A stretch of 64,000 nucleotides of DNA from Anaerolineales bacterium (lineage in GTDB: Bacteria; Chloroflexota; Anaerolineae; Anaerolineales; Villigracilaceae), in NCBI GenBank assembly GCA_020851785.1, contig JADZCC010000034.1, positions 62,001-126,000 of the forward strand. Direction: 5' to 3'. The position numbers were made by a program, and so were the translations under genes. The notes beneath the pieces were generated by a model. That model did no database searches. It saw only the letters and a program-made list of their open reading frames with translations, and was not told the DNA's origin. Positions 34,343-43,109 of the stretch are shown piece by piece. How positions within the stretch are numbered: the stretch's first letter is position 1; every line of letters starts with the position of its first letter.

Positions 34343-36223
34343 TTACGGCGCAGGAATAGCTTCGGCGGGCGCGCCATACAAAGCCGTTAACCCGCCCAAC
34401 GCCCACGCAAACGGATATTTCACCTGTTGCGCTTTCACCGCCGTCGTTTCCGCATACAACGGCACAAACGGCAACTCCTCCATGAGGATGGCTTGAATCT
34501 GAAACAGGTAACTCTGCGCCGCAGTCAAATCCGTTTCGGAATTTAACGCCGCGCACCCCGCCTGAAACTGGTCATTGCGATTCTCAAACGGCCCGCCACT
34601 CCCAAACCAATCGCACAAATAGCCCGGGTATTCGCTTAACCGCCAGCCCAACACAGCCAGATCATACTTCCCACTGGAGTACACGGCATAACGTAAGCCC
34701 GCCGCGTCAGTCAGTTGGGCTGAGAGCGGAATGCCCAAATGCAGAGCCTGCTGTTCAATATATTTTGCCGCCTGCGCGCGCGCAGAATCCACCTCCGCAG
34801 AAGTGGAGAGCAAAACCAAACGCGGAAAGGCCTGTCCGTCTGGCGTTTGCAAACCAGAACCAGGTTGTGTAACGCCAGGTTCTTGCGCCCAACGATATCC
34901 GGCAGACTTGAGCATTTCCACCGCCGCAGGAATTCGCTCATCGGCAGAAAGTCCGGCGCAAGGCAAAGCCAAACCTGCATTTTGCCAGGCTGGGCTTGGC
35001 GCAAACCCGGCAGGCATTAAGCCCGGCGCAAATGCGCCGCTGACGCAGGCCAGCGCTTTGCGCAAACTTACATCGCTTAAAATTTCATTGCGCGGGTTAA
35101 AGGCCAAAAAGCGCGCGCTTCGGCTGGGGCTGAGCAAATCGGTTTGACTGCCCTCTGTCGAATTCAAAATTACGTCCACATCCCCGCGCACGAACGCCGC
35201 ATTTGCAGATTCATCGTCGGCAAAAAACGTATAGGTCACGCGGTCATAGTTCGGCTGGCCAAACGGGAAATCGGGGTTGGCTTCGCTCGTCCATTGCGTT
35301 TCATTTTGCTGGGCCAGAGTCCAAACGCCCAGCGTTGGCTCGGCGGAATCTTCCAGCGCATATAAAGCCTGCTGAGCCGCCAAAATTTTGGCGGCGCGTT
35401 CTTCCAGCAGTTTATCCAGGTTGTTTTGGGCGTACTGTAATTCATCGCTCCGCTTGCCCAACTCGCCAGACACCTCGCGGGCGCCTTGGATTCCAGATAA
35501 AAATAACCTTTGCTGTTTCGTCAATTCATCCACTTGCGCTTGCACAGAGTTCAAATAGACTCTGGCGCTGGCGATCTTATCTTCCAGCGCTTGATCAGGC
35601 AGTAACGCGGAGGAATCTTGCAGGCGGGGTTCCCAAAAGGCTTTTTGGACGAGCGGGCCTTGCAACGCGCCATATTGCCAAACGCCCACGTTTGGTTTTT
35701 GCTTGAAATAAAATTTAACTGTCCGCGCGTCTTGCGCTTCGGCATGGTCGAGAAAATTCAACGGGTAGGCGTCAGACCAATCGTAGCCGAGTTCATACTT
35801 CAAGGCGGTGTTGACTGTAAAAGCCACGTCTTCGGCGGTAAAGGGTTGACCGTCCGTCCACTTTAACGCGGCGCGCAGTTTGACAACGGCCGTATAGGCT
35901 TCGCCTTCTTGAAGGATCGGCGCAGGCGAGCCTTCCGCCGCGAGCGGTTGAAATTCAAAATTTGGCGGAACCAGTTGATATAAGCGCGGATAGGTTTGCG
36001 AGCGAAGCGCGTAATTGACATAGCTTGCGCCGCTCTCGTCGAACAAGCGCCAGACGTTCACGTCGGTTGGGTGGCCGATTAATGCAAAGCGCAGTTCTGG
36101 AGCATGGGCAGGCGCGGGAGAATTTGTCGGGGTGGGAATGCCGGTAAAAACAGGAGCAGGCTGGGGCGCGCAAGCGGCGAGGAGCGTCAATCCGAGGATG
36201 AGGGTGAAAATTCTTCGACGCAT
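34343..36223 (-). CDS. Family-5 solute-binding lipoprotein with a coiled-coil insertion (set C)
   Basis: 626 residues from the ATG of MRRRIFTLI, which overlaps the upstream stop codon (TAATG); the track start adds four residues. Signal peptide ends at LAAC. The family-5 order is canonical: LKWTDGQPFTAEDVAFTVN near 120, then FLAFNP..SLRKALACV near 380. Between about 205 and 285 sits a long charged heptad region (ALEDKIASARVYLNSVQAQV...) that looks like a coiled coil, unusual in this family. Probably cooperates with the ATPases downstream and a permease located elsewhere. Confidence 0.88.
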   Translation of the reverse strand: MRRRIFTLILGLTLLAACAPQPAPVFTGIPTPTNSPAPAHAPELRFALIGHPTDVNVWRLFDESGASYVNYALRSQTYPRLYQLVPPNFEFQPLAAEGSPAPILQEGEAYTAVVKLRAALKWTDGQPFTAEDVAFTVNTALKYELGYDWSDAYPLNFLDHAEAQDARTVKFYFKQKPNVGVWQYGALQGPLVQKAFWEPRLQDSSALLPDQALEDKIASARVYLNSVQAQVDELTKQQRLFLSGIQGAREVSGELGKRSDELQYAQNNLDKLLEERAAKILAAQQALYALEDSAEPTLGVWTLAQQNETQWTSEANPDFPFGQPNYDRVTYTFFADDESANAAFVRGDVDVILNSTEGSQTDLLSPSRSARFLAFNPRNEILSDVSLRKALACVSGAFAPGLMPAGFAPSPAWQNAGLALPCAGLSADERIPAAVEMLKSAGYRWAQEPGVTQPGSGLQTPDGQAFPRLVLLSTSAEVDSARAQAAKYIEQQALHLGIPLSAQLTDAAGLRYAVYSSGKYDLAVLGWRLSEYPGYLCDWFGSGGPFENRNDQFQAGCAALNSETDLTAAQSYLFQIQAILMEELPFVPLYAETTAVKAQQVKYPFAWALGGLTALYGAPAEAIPAP

Positions 36224-38175
36224 TAAGGCTGGCAACCTTCTCCATAATCAAACGCTTCGATGTTCCACATGGGGTTGGCGGTTGGATCCAAATCAAAATG
36301 ACAAAAATCCGGGCGGGCGGCGGCGATGCGCATTCGATAATATAACGGAATGGCGGGCAGGTCGTTGGAAAATAAAATTTCGGTCTGACGATAATTTTCG
36401 GCGTAGGCGGGCTCGTCAGGCAGGGCCAGTTGCGCGGCGCGGCAGGCGGCGTCGAATTGCGGGTTTTTATATCCGCTGACGTTGGCGCCGATCCACGCGT
36501 TGGCGGCCGCGGGAATTTCGGAACTGGCGAACCAATTGCAAGGCGGTTCAAAACCGTTGACGCCCATCGCGTATTCGATCAAATCAAAACGGCGGCCGAA
36601 CAAAATGCCGCTTGGGCCGGAGGCGTATAAATCATTCTGGTCGAGGTAGTGCAGTTCCAAGCCCACGCCGCATTGCGCGAGCGATTGGGCCAGAATGTCG
36701 GTGACTTGACGGCGCTGGGTGGCGCCGGTGGTGTAATAACTTAAGTTCAGCGGCGTTCCGGCGGGGACGTTCTTCACCGAGACGGCCAGGCGTGGCGTGG
36801 CGGGGTTACCGTCGGTATCCTTCCAACCGGCCTGTTCGAGCAGGGAAATTCCCAAAGCCGGGTCAAACGGAATGGCGTCTATGTTTTTATCGTAGAGCGG
36901 GTGCTCGACTGGCAGGTAGGTGTTGGGAACTTCCACCAACCCAGACAAAACCTGATTGACGACCGTTTGACGATCCAAACAATAGGCCAGAGCCTGGCGG
37001 GTGTGGGCGTCTGCAAAAATGTCGGGGCGGTCTTTTTGATACAAGGTCTCGTAGCCATCGTCATACGTGGCGGGGACAATCCCCAGCCCCAGCCATTCGA
37101 TGTTCATGCCTTGCGTAAAAAAGGCCTGCGCCTGTTCGCCCGCCTGCATTTCTTTTAGCAGGCTGGCTTGCGCGTCCAGGCGAATCGTTGGGTCGAGCAG
37201 GTCGCAACGTCCGGCGGATAATTCGCTGATGGCCGTGTTTGGGTCAGAGATAAAGCGAAAGGTTAACGAATCAAATTTGGGGTAACCTTCTGCGGCGCGG
37301 AAGTAGTTTGTATTTTTGGTCAGCGTGATGTGGTCGCCCGCGGCCCATTCCTGCACCACATACGGCCCCCAACCCACCGGCGAGCGGGAGGAAACGTCCA
37401 CTTGCGGCAACTGCCCAACCGGAAACTGACTCCACAAATGTTTGGGGAGCGGTTGCCAGAAATTTGTAAAATACGTCGGGTCTATAAAGCCTGGCAAACC
37501 CCACCATTGCGTGGTGTTGGCGTCCGTAGCTTCATAGACGGCGGTGCGATCCAACAGATAAGTATTGGCGATGGCGCCGGGGTCTGAAGCGATGGAATAA
37601 GCAAAGACCGAATCGTCCGCAGTGAGCGGCGTGCCGTCGGACCAACTCAGCCCGGGCTTGAGGCGATAGACGACGATCATTTGATCCATCTGAAGCGGAG
37701 TGGTTCCATCCCAGGTGAGGATGCAATCGTCGGCGCGACAGGCCGAGGGGCGGACACGCACGCCTTGCGCGAGCAAGACGACGTTGCCATCCGCATCCAC
37801 AATCTGACCTCCAGCCTGCACCGGCGTACTGACAATTTGGGCGTCGCCGTTGGAGAGCGAGGGCAGTTGCGTGAGCAAGACGGGTTGATATTCATAGCCG
37901 ACTGTGTCCAGCGGGCCGTCGTAAATTGCGGCGAGGACGCTCCGCGCGGCGGCGTTGGGCGCGCCAAAAGGGTAGAGCGTGTTGGGTTCAGCGCCCAGGC
38001 AAACGGTCAGGTTGTGCGGCGCGGGCGTGGCGGTTGGCATGGGCGGAGCGCTGGTCTCCGTGGGGCTGGGGGTATTCGTCGCCGTGGGGGCAGAAAGCAA
38101 ATTACAAGCCGAAAGCCCGGCCACGAAAAAACAAATCAATAAAAATGCCCAATGTTTGACGATGAAAGGCTTCAT
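36223..38175 (-). CDS. Family-5 solute-binding lipoprotein (set C)
   Basis: 650 residues from the ATG of MKPFIVK, chosen because AAGGAAAA lies 7 nt upstream; the longer ORF begins inside the promoter. Signal peptide with lipobox LSAC (Cys24), then a Thr/Pro stalk. Family-5 motifs in normal order: LSWSDGTPLTADDSVFAYS, VGWGPYVVQEWAAGDHITL, and DAHTRQALAYCLDRQTVV. Two disulfide-type cysteines lie in CRADDC near 150. It is the first gene of set C and couples to the second binding protein through TAATG. Confidence 0.9.
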   Translation of the reverse strand: MKPFIVKHWAFLLICFFVAGLSACNLLSAPTATNTPSPTETSAPPMPTATPAPHNLTVCLGAEPNTLYPFGAPNAAARSVLAAIYDGPLDTVGYEYQPVLLTQLPSLSNGDAQIVSTPVQAGGQIVDADGNVVLLAQGVRVRPSACRADDCILTWDGTTPLQMDQMIVVYRLKPGLSWSDGTPLTADDSVFAYSIASDPGAIANTYLLDRTAVYEATDANTTQWWGLPGFIDPTYFTNFWQPLPKHLWSQFPVGQLPQVDVSSRSPVGWGPYVVQEWAAGDHITLTKNTNYFRAAEGYPKFDSLTFRFISDPNTAISELSAGRCDLLDPTIRLDAQASLLKEMQAGEQAQAFFTQGMNIEWLGLGIVPATYDDGYETLYQKDRPDIFADAHTRQALAYCLDRQTVVNQVLSGLVEVPNTYLPVEHPLYDKNIDAIPFDPALGISLLEQAGWKDTDGNPATPRLAVSVKNVPAGTPLNLSYYTTGATQRRQVTDILAQSLAQCGVGLELHYLDQNDLYASGPSGILFGRRFDLIEYAMGVNGFEPPCNWFASSEIPAAANAWIGANVSGYKNPQFDAACRAAQLALPDEPAYAENYRQTEILFSNDLPAIPLYYRMRIAAARPDFCHFDLDPTANPMWNIEAFDYGEGCQP

Positions 38176-38200
38176 ATCATTTTCCTTTTTGAACTGCCCC

Positions 38201-38223
38201 ATTATATAATACCCGCTGGGTAT
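38201..38223 (-). promoter_or_regulatory. Promoter region of set C with an inverted repeat
   Basis: TATAAT (38201-38206, minus) lies next to ATACCC-GCT-GGGTAT (38209-38223), a 6-bp inverted repeat placed between the expected -35 and -10 elements, so a repressor bound there would block transcription. Confidence 0.45.
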
Positions 38224-38234
38224 AAAGGAGATAA

Positions 38235-38273
38235 AAAAACGTTCCGCAGGCGGGTCGCCTGCGGAACGTTTTT
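38235..38273 (-). terminator. Strong terminator separating set B from set C
   Basis: Perfect 18-bp stem (AAAAACGTTCCGCAGGCG and complement) with a 3-nt loop, flanked by A-run and T-run. Works in minus direction after the small membrane protein gene. Confidence 0.92.
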
Positions 38274-38286
38274 AACCAGACCTGAA

Positions 38287-38490
38287 TTATTTTTTCCCCT
38301 TGCGCCAGTAAAAGGCCACGCCCACGATCCCCAGCATAAAGCCCAACGTGGAAGAGCCATAGGCGAAGAAGTTCAGGAAGAACGTGGACTCAAGGACGTG
38401 AATGACCATGAGGAACGGCAAGATCACGCCCAGCGCCATCAGCAGGCCGGCCAAGATGAGGATGTAAAGCGGATTCCAACGCTCAAGCAT
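38287..38490 (-). CDS. Small two-helix membrane protein at the end of set B
   Basis: 67 residues from the ATG of MLERWNPLY, overlapping the ATPase gene by 8 nt. Two hydrophobic helices (ILILAGLLMALGVILPFLMVI and FMLGIVGVAFYW) and a basic end KGKK. No family recognised. Its position suggests a small subunit or stabiliser of the set B transporter, which is inference. Confidence 0.7.
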   Translation of the reverse strand: MLERWNPLYILILAGLLMALGVILPFLMVIHVLESTFFLNFFAYGSSTLGFMLGIVGVAFYWRKGKK

Positions 38491-39508
38491 TTTTATCGTA
38501 CAGCCAGCACGAAACCTGATGCCCAGGCTCCGGCTCAAACTCTGGCGGGAAATTCACGTCGCACACGCCTTTAATCATCACCGAGCATCGCGGATGAAAG
38601 CGGCAACCGGCAGGCGGGTTGACCAAACTGGGCGGTTCGCCGGGCGGAAGCTCTTTGAAGGTTTCGGCGTTGCGCGCATCCGGCTCGGAAGTTCCGGTGA
38701 GCAGGGCTTTGGTGTAGGGGTGCAAAGGGTTATCCAAAAGCTGGCGGACTTTGCCCTTCTCCACCAGATTGCCCGCGTACATCACAAAAATTCGTTCGGA
38801 GAAGTAACTCACCGTGGAAAGGTCATGCGTGATGTAGATCACTGAAAGGTTATGCGATTCTTGCAGGTTGCGGAGCAGTTTGAGAATTTCAACGCGCACG
38901 GAAGCGTCTAACATGGAGACGGGTTCGTCAGCGACGAGGAATTTCGGATCCATGATCATGGCGCGGGCAATCACGACGCGCTGTTGTTGCCCGCCGCTGA
39001 GCATGTGCGGATATTTTTCGACGAAGTCGGCGGGCGGGGTGAGTTTCACTTCCTCCATCGCCTGACGGACGCGCTGAACGCGCTCCTCTTTGGATTTTAC
39101 GCCGCCGACGATCAGCGGTTCTTCAAGGATGCGCTCAATGGTCATAAACGGCGGGAGGGCGCCGTAAGGGTCTTGTTGAACGTAGCCCACTTTGGAGCGG
39201 TATTCGCGCATGGCTTTGGCGTCAAATTGGGCGACGTCTTTTCCGTCGAAGCTGATTGTGCCGCGCGTGGGTTTGTGCAAGGCCAAAATGGTCTTCATCA
39301 AACTGGATTTACCGCAACCGCTTTCGCCAACCACGGCAATGGCTTCGCCTTCATGCACGTCGAAGGTCACGCCATCCACCGCCTTCACATACCCGGCATG
39401 GCCAAAGCCCAACCGGCGCAGTTCAAACCAGACGCGTAAATCGTCAATGGCAACGATCACATTGCGTTCTTTCTCCATCGTTTCTTGGGGGGAAGCAGAG
39501 GCCATCAT
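38483..39508 (-). CDS. Peptide-type ABC transporter ATP-binding protein, OppF class (set B)
   Basis: 341 residues from ATG at 39508 (MMASASPQ), with AGGAG at correct spacing; the track start lies within the upstream gene. Contains FGHAGYVKAVDGVTF, Walker [13 protein letters not shown] near 69, signature LSGGQQQRVVIARAM near 172, Walker B LVADEPVSMLDAS near 193, and the C-terminal CRFHPRCSVMIKGVC extension. It starts 1 nt after the OppD-class gene ends. Confidence 0.92.
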   Translation of the reverse strand: MMASASPQETMEKERNVIVAIDDLRVWFELRRLGFGHAGYVKAVDGVTFDVHEGEAIAVVGESGCGKSSLMKTILALHKPTRGTISFDGKDVAQFDAKAMREYRSKVGYVQQDPYGALPPFMTIERILEEPLIVGGVKSKEERVQRVRQAMEEVKLTPPADFVEKYPHMLSGGQQQRVVIARAMIMDPKFLVADEPVSMLDASVRVEILKLLRNLQESHNLSVIYITHDLSTVSYFSERIFVMYAGNLVEKGKVRQLLDNPLHPYTKALLTGTSEPDARNAETFKELPPGEPPSLVNPPAGCRFHPRCSVMIKGVCDVNFPPEFEPEPGHQVSCWLYDKNA

Positions 39509-39509
39509 C

Positions 39510-40478
39510 TTACGCTCCTGAAGAATATAACCAGCATTTAACTTGACGGCCATCCACTTCAACCGTTGGCGGCTCTTCGACGCATTTTTCAAACCGCGAA
39601 GGACAACGATCCGCAAAGCGGCAACCCTTCGGCAGGTTAATCAGGCTGGGCGGGCGGCCGGTGATAAATTCCGGCTCGGTATCGCCATGCAAGCGCGGGA
39701 CGCTGGCCATCAATTTTTTGGAGTAAGGGTGTAAAGGCGCGGTAAAGAAACGGTGCGCGTCGCTCACTTCCACAATCTGTCCGGCGTACATCACGGCCAC
39801 GTCGTCGGCCAATTCGCTGGAGGTGGCAATATCATGCGTGATCAAAATAAAGCTGATGCCCAACTCATGTTTGAGGCGTTTCAACACGTTGAAGATGTTC
39901 GCCTGCGTCAACACGTCCAACGCGGAGGTCGGCTCGTCGAGGATGATCAGATAAGGCGAAGTGACCAGCGCCATGGCAATCGCCACGCGTTGGCGCATCC
40001 CGCCGCTCAACTCAAACGGGTAACGGTTGATAAAATCTTCCGGCACGCCCACATGCTGAAACATTTTCTTCACCAGCGAGAGCGCTTCTTCCTTGCTGAT
40101 GTTCAGGTGAATGATGGCGGGTTCGGCGACTTGTTCGCCGACGCGCAGGACCGGGTTAAGGGAGTTCATGGCGGCTTGCGGAACCATGGAGATGGAAGCC
40201 CAGCGGATGTTCTGCCGGAATTCTTCTTCGTCCAACTGCATAATATCTTTGCCATTCAGGTAGATATGGCCGCCATACGTTCCCGCGTTGCGCGGCAGAA
40301 GGCGCAGGATGGCCTTGGCCAGCGAGCTTTTTCCACAGCCCGATTCGCCCAAAATGACGACTGCGCGATTGCTATCCAACGTAAAGTGAACGCCATCCAC
40401 GGCTTGAACCGGCCCGCGGGCCGTGTTGAAATGCAAGACCAAATCTTCAATTTGGAGAAGTTTTTCAGTTTGATTCAT
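39510..40478 (-). CDS. Peptide-type ABC transporter ATP-binding protein, OppD class (set B)
   Basis: 322 residues. LLQIEDLVLHFNTARGPVQAV, Walker [16 protein letters not shown] near 44, signature [15 protein letters not shown] near 155, Walker B LIILDEPTSALDVL near 175, and C-terminal CRFADRCPSRFEKCVE. It starts 4 nt after the permease ends, within one operon. Confidence 0.93.
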   Translation of the reverse strand: MNQTEKLLQIEDLVLHFNTARGPVQAVDGVHFTLDSNRAVVILGESGCGKSSLAKAILRLLPRNAGTYGGHIYLNGKDIMQLDEEEFRQNIRWASISMVPQAAMNSLNPVLRVGEQVAEPAIIHLNISKEEALSLVKKMFQHVGVPEDFINRYPFELSGGMRQRVAIAMALVTSPYLIILDEPTSALDVLTQANIFNVLKRLKHELGISFILITHDIATSSELADDVAVMYAGQIVEVSDAHRFFTAPLHPYSKKLMASVPRLHGDTEPEFITGRPPSLINLPKGCRFADRCPSRFEKCVEEPPTVEVDGRQVKCWLYSSGA

Positions 40479-40482
40479 AAGG

Positions 40483-41820
40483 CTACATATCCCTCAAGCG
40501 CGGATTAAAGATTCGATCCAGCGCGAAACCCAGCATGGCAAAGCCCAGTCCGGTGAACATCAACAAAACCGCCGGTTCCAAGACCCAATAATAACGGCCC
40601 TGATATAAAGCGCCATCCGCGAAAGCGTCGTTAATCACCTTGCCCCAGGTCGGCAGGAGCGGGTCGCCCAACCCCAGCACGGCCAACGAAGCCTCCAAAA
40701 ACACGTACCCAGGCACGGATGAAACCAGGGTGGGGATGAGCAAGGGAACCATGCGCGGGATGAGATAGGTGAAGATGATACGTCCACTGGAAGCGCCATA
40801 GGCCCGCGCCGCTTCGATGTAACTGGCCTCTTTGGATTGCAGGAAGATGGCGCGATAGGATTTAATCGAGCCTCCAAAAATACCAAGCAAGATTGTGATG
40901 CCCAGCATCAGCCAGATGCTCCGCGAGTAGAACGTGCCGACCATGATCAAAATTGCGAGGAACGGCAGGACCAGGTTCACCTCGGTAATGCGTTGAATCA
41001 ATTCGTCAATCCAGCCGCCATACCAGGTGCCAATCGCGGCGATGATCATCGTCAGAAAGGCGGTGCCCAGAGCGGCCACCAGGCCAAACGCCAAAGCAAT
41101 CGGCGTTCCGTACAACAGGGGTAAAAGCAGGTCGCGGCGATATTTATCGGTTCCAGCCAGCCCGTACAAATCGCCATGCAAGACGAGTTCAGCGTCCATG
41201 CCGGATTTACTCTCGAAGGTTGTGCCTTCAATCCGCAATTGATACGTCCCTTTAACCATCTTGCCGGTATCCGGGTTGGTGAAGAGGGCGTTCATGACTC
41301 GCTCGGTCTTCAAACTCTTTTGCAGTTTCAAGTCCTGGGAAACGCGGTAGGTGGTTTTACGATCCACCGCCATTTTGCCAATTTTTATCTCACGCCCGTC
41401 TGGGGTAACTAAAACAACGGAAGCAAAAGGAAGTTTTTGATCAAACGTCGTTGTAAAGTAGAGGGTGATTTCCTGGGGCGGCGCGTCATAGTCGTATTCA
41501 AATGAATACGCCATATCCACGCTGGAAATATCGGCGCTGGCGGCCGTCACCGTTTTGGTCATGCCTCCATCCACAGTGCTGGCTTTAAATGAGACGGGCT
41601 TTTTCGTTTTGGAAAAAAAGTTGTACCAGGCCGGGGCGGCATACTTTGGATTTTGATACCAGACGTCCTCGCCGCCGCGCCATTGTCGCACCGCTTCATC
41701 ATACGGGATGGTGGCCAGCGCGTAAGCGGCAATGCCCAACAAAAGGAGGATGGTGAGCGTCCCCAGCACAGCCGAAGGGTATTGAATCAGTTCGCGGAAA
41801 GTGTTTTTCAAAGCGGTCAT
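40483..41820 (-). CDS. OppC/DppC-class permease with a large extracytoplasmic insertion (set B)
   Basis: 445 residues against about 280-300 for the class. After one helix (LGTLTILLLLGIAAYALA) there is a beta-rich domain of about 170 residues on the outside, before the canonical point AGTDKYRRDLLLPLLYG (normally LGTD.xGRD). Five helices and the EAA loop (YIEAARAYGASSGRIIFTYLIP) follow. The insertion suggests direct contact with the unusual binding protein of this set (inference). Overlaps the OppB-class gene by 4 nt. Confidence 0.9.
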   Translation of the reverse strand: MTALKNTFRELIQYPSAVLGTLTILLLLGIAAYALATIPYDEAVRQWRGGEDVWYQNPKYAAPAWYNFFSKTKKPVSFKASTVDGGMTKTVTAASADISSVDMAYSFEYDYDAPPQEITLYFTTTFDQKLPFASVVLVTPDGREIKIGKMAVDRKTTYRVSQDLKLQKSLKTERVMNALFTNPDTGKMVKGTYQLRIEGTTFESKSGMDAELVLHGDLYGLAGTDKYRRDLLLPLLYGTPIALAFGLVAALGTAFLTMIIAAIGTWYGGWIDELIQRITEVNLVLPFLAILIMVGTFYSRSIWLMLGITILLGIFGGSIKSYRAIFLQSKEASYIEAARAYGASSGRIIFTYLIPRMVPLLIPTLVSSVPGYVFLEASLAVLGLGDPLLPTWGKVINDAFADGALYQGRYYWVLEPAVLLMFTGLGFAMLGFALDRIFNPRLRDM

Positions 41821-42956
41821 TGGGGGCTTCCTGCGCCCACTTTAACTCTGGGGTCAACGAGGGCATAGACAAAATCAAGCAACAAGACGGTGAGCGCCAA
41901 AAGGTAGGCGTAGATAATGGTCGAACCAACGATGACCGGCGTATCGTAGGCGCCGATTGCGCGGTAGAGCGTAATGCCCAACCCGGGCCAAACGAAGACC
42001 GTTTCGGTGATGGTAAAGCCCGTCCACAAGGCGATCACCAGCAGGGCGAAATTGGTGATAATGGTGGGGAGGGTGGGGCGTAAAATGTAACGGTTCTCCA
42101 CATCGCGCGGCGGAAGCCCCTTGGCCTTGGCCACTTCCACGTAATCTTCGCTGGAGTAAATCAGGAAGAACGTCCGCCAGCTATAAATGCTCAGGAAGAC
42201 GGAGCTGACGATCAGCGACGAAGCGGGGAGGATTAAATGTTTAAGGACGTTGAGTCCATAATCAAACGAATTCGTGGGCGGCGGGGAATCCACCAACCCG
42301 CCAAACGGCAGGATCTTCAAGATCGCCGCAAAAATCAAAATAAAGAAAATTCCATAAAACCAGGCCGGGACTGAGGAAGTTGGCGAAAGCGCGATGGTTA
42401 ATTTATCGAGCCAACTGCCATACTTTCTGGAAAGCGGCAGGGCGATAAAAATACTTCCAAAGAACAATAAAAGCTGAGAGACGCCCGCTAAAAGCAGGGT
42501 GGCGGGCAGGCGCTCCAATAGAATGAGGCGCACTTCTTTTGAGCCGTGGTCGCTAATCATGCGTTGGGCGCGGCCCAGGTTCAAAACCAGGCTGTTGCCC
42601 AAATAACGCATGGAGCGAATCGCAAACGGCTGATCCAAACCCAGGCGCTTTTCTTCTGAAGCGATCTTCTTTTGAATCAATTCCTGTTTTGCTTCTGTCG
42701 TCAGGTTGCGATATTGGGGGTTGGCTAAAATCCCCATAGTGGTGCCTTCGCGGATTTCGTTCCGCATAATCGTATCCACATAACCGCCCATGTTGGCGAT
42801 CAGAATGGTGAGGTACACGCCAATGGCCACGGTGATCATCATCGTTACGATTCTAATTGCCGTAAATTTCATCACCCGCACAACGGCGCTGTTGGAGGCG
42901 ATCTTTTTAGGAACTGACGAATCCTGAGTTGGGGCAGATAAAGATTCGGTGGACAT
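41817..42956 (-). CDS. OppB/DppB-class permease with an enlarged first loop (set B)
   Basis: 379 residues against about 310-340. An N-terminal tail of about 30 residues precedes helix 1 (IRIVTMMITVAIGVYLTIL). The following outside loop contains a charged helical stretch (LTTEAKQELIQKKIASEEKR). The EAA motif reads VEVAKAKGLPPRDVENRYILRPTLP near residue 270. The second gene after the permuted binding protein is separated from it by a strong hairpin. Confidence 0.9.
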   Translation of the reverse strand: MSTESLSAPTQDSSVPKKIASNSAVVRVMKFTAIRIVTMMITVAIGVYLTILIANMGGYVDTIMRNEIREGTTMGILANPQYRNLTTEAKQELIQKKIASEEKRLGLDQPFAIRSMRYLGNSLVLNLGRAQRMISDHGSKEVRLILLERLPATLLLAGVSQLLLFFGSIFIALPLSRKYGSWLDKLTIALSPTSSVPAWFYGIFFILIFAAILKILPFGGLVDSPPPTNSFDYGLNVLKHLILPASSLIVSSVFLSIYSWRTFFLIYSSEDYVEVAKAKGLPPRDVENRYILRPTLPTIITNFALLVIALWTGFTITETVFVWPGLGITLYRAIGAYDTPVIVGSTIIYAYLLALTVLLLDFVYALVDPRVKVGAGSPQ

Positions 42957-43060
42957 TTCATCCTCACATTCTTTAGTCTATTACACAAAGGAACCCAAAG
43001 GCGCGCTTAAGTTTCGCTCCGCCCTTCGGGAATCTGTCTAATAGCGTTGCTGGCAAGCGG

Positions 43061-43089
43061 GAGGGGCAAGGGTTGATCCCTTGCCCCTC
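43061..43089 (-). terminator. Perfect hairpin between the set B binding protein and its permeases
   Basis: GAGGGGCAAGGG / CCCTTGCCCCTC, 12 bp with a 5-nt loop, 20 nt past the binding-protein stop. There is no T-run, so it may protect the binding-protein mRNA 3' end and reduce permease expression, as REP elements do in other operons. The rest of the 42957-43109 gap shows no gene. Confidence 0.6.
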
Positions 43090-43109
43090 AGAATTACACG
43101 AGCTAAAGC

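Noticed and set aside
39510-39616. Extra 36 N-terminal residues of the set B OppF-class ATPase in the ORF track
   Set aside because: They lie within the upstream ATPase gene, while ATG at 39508 has a good AGGAG site.
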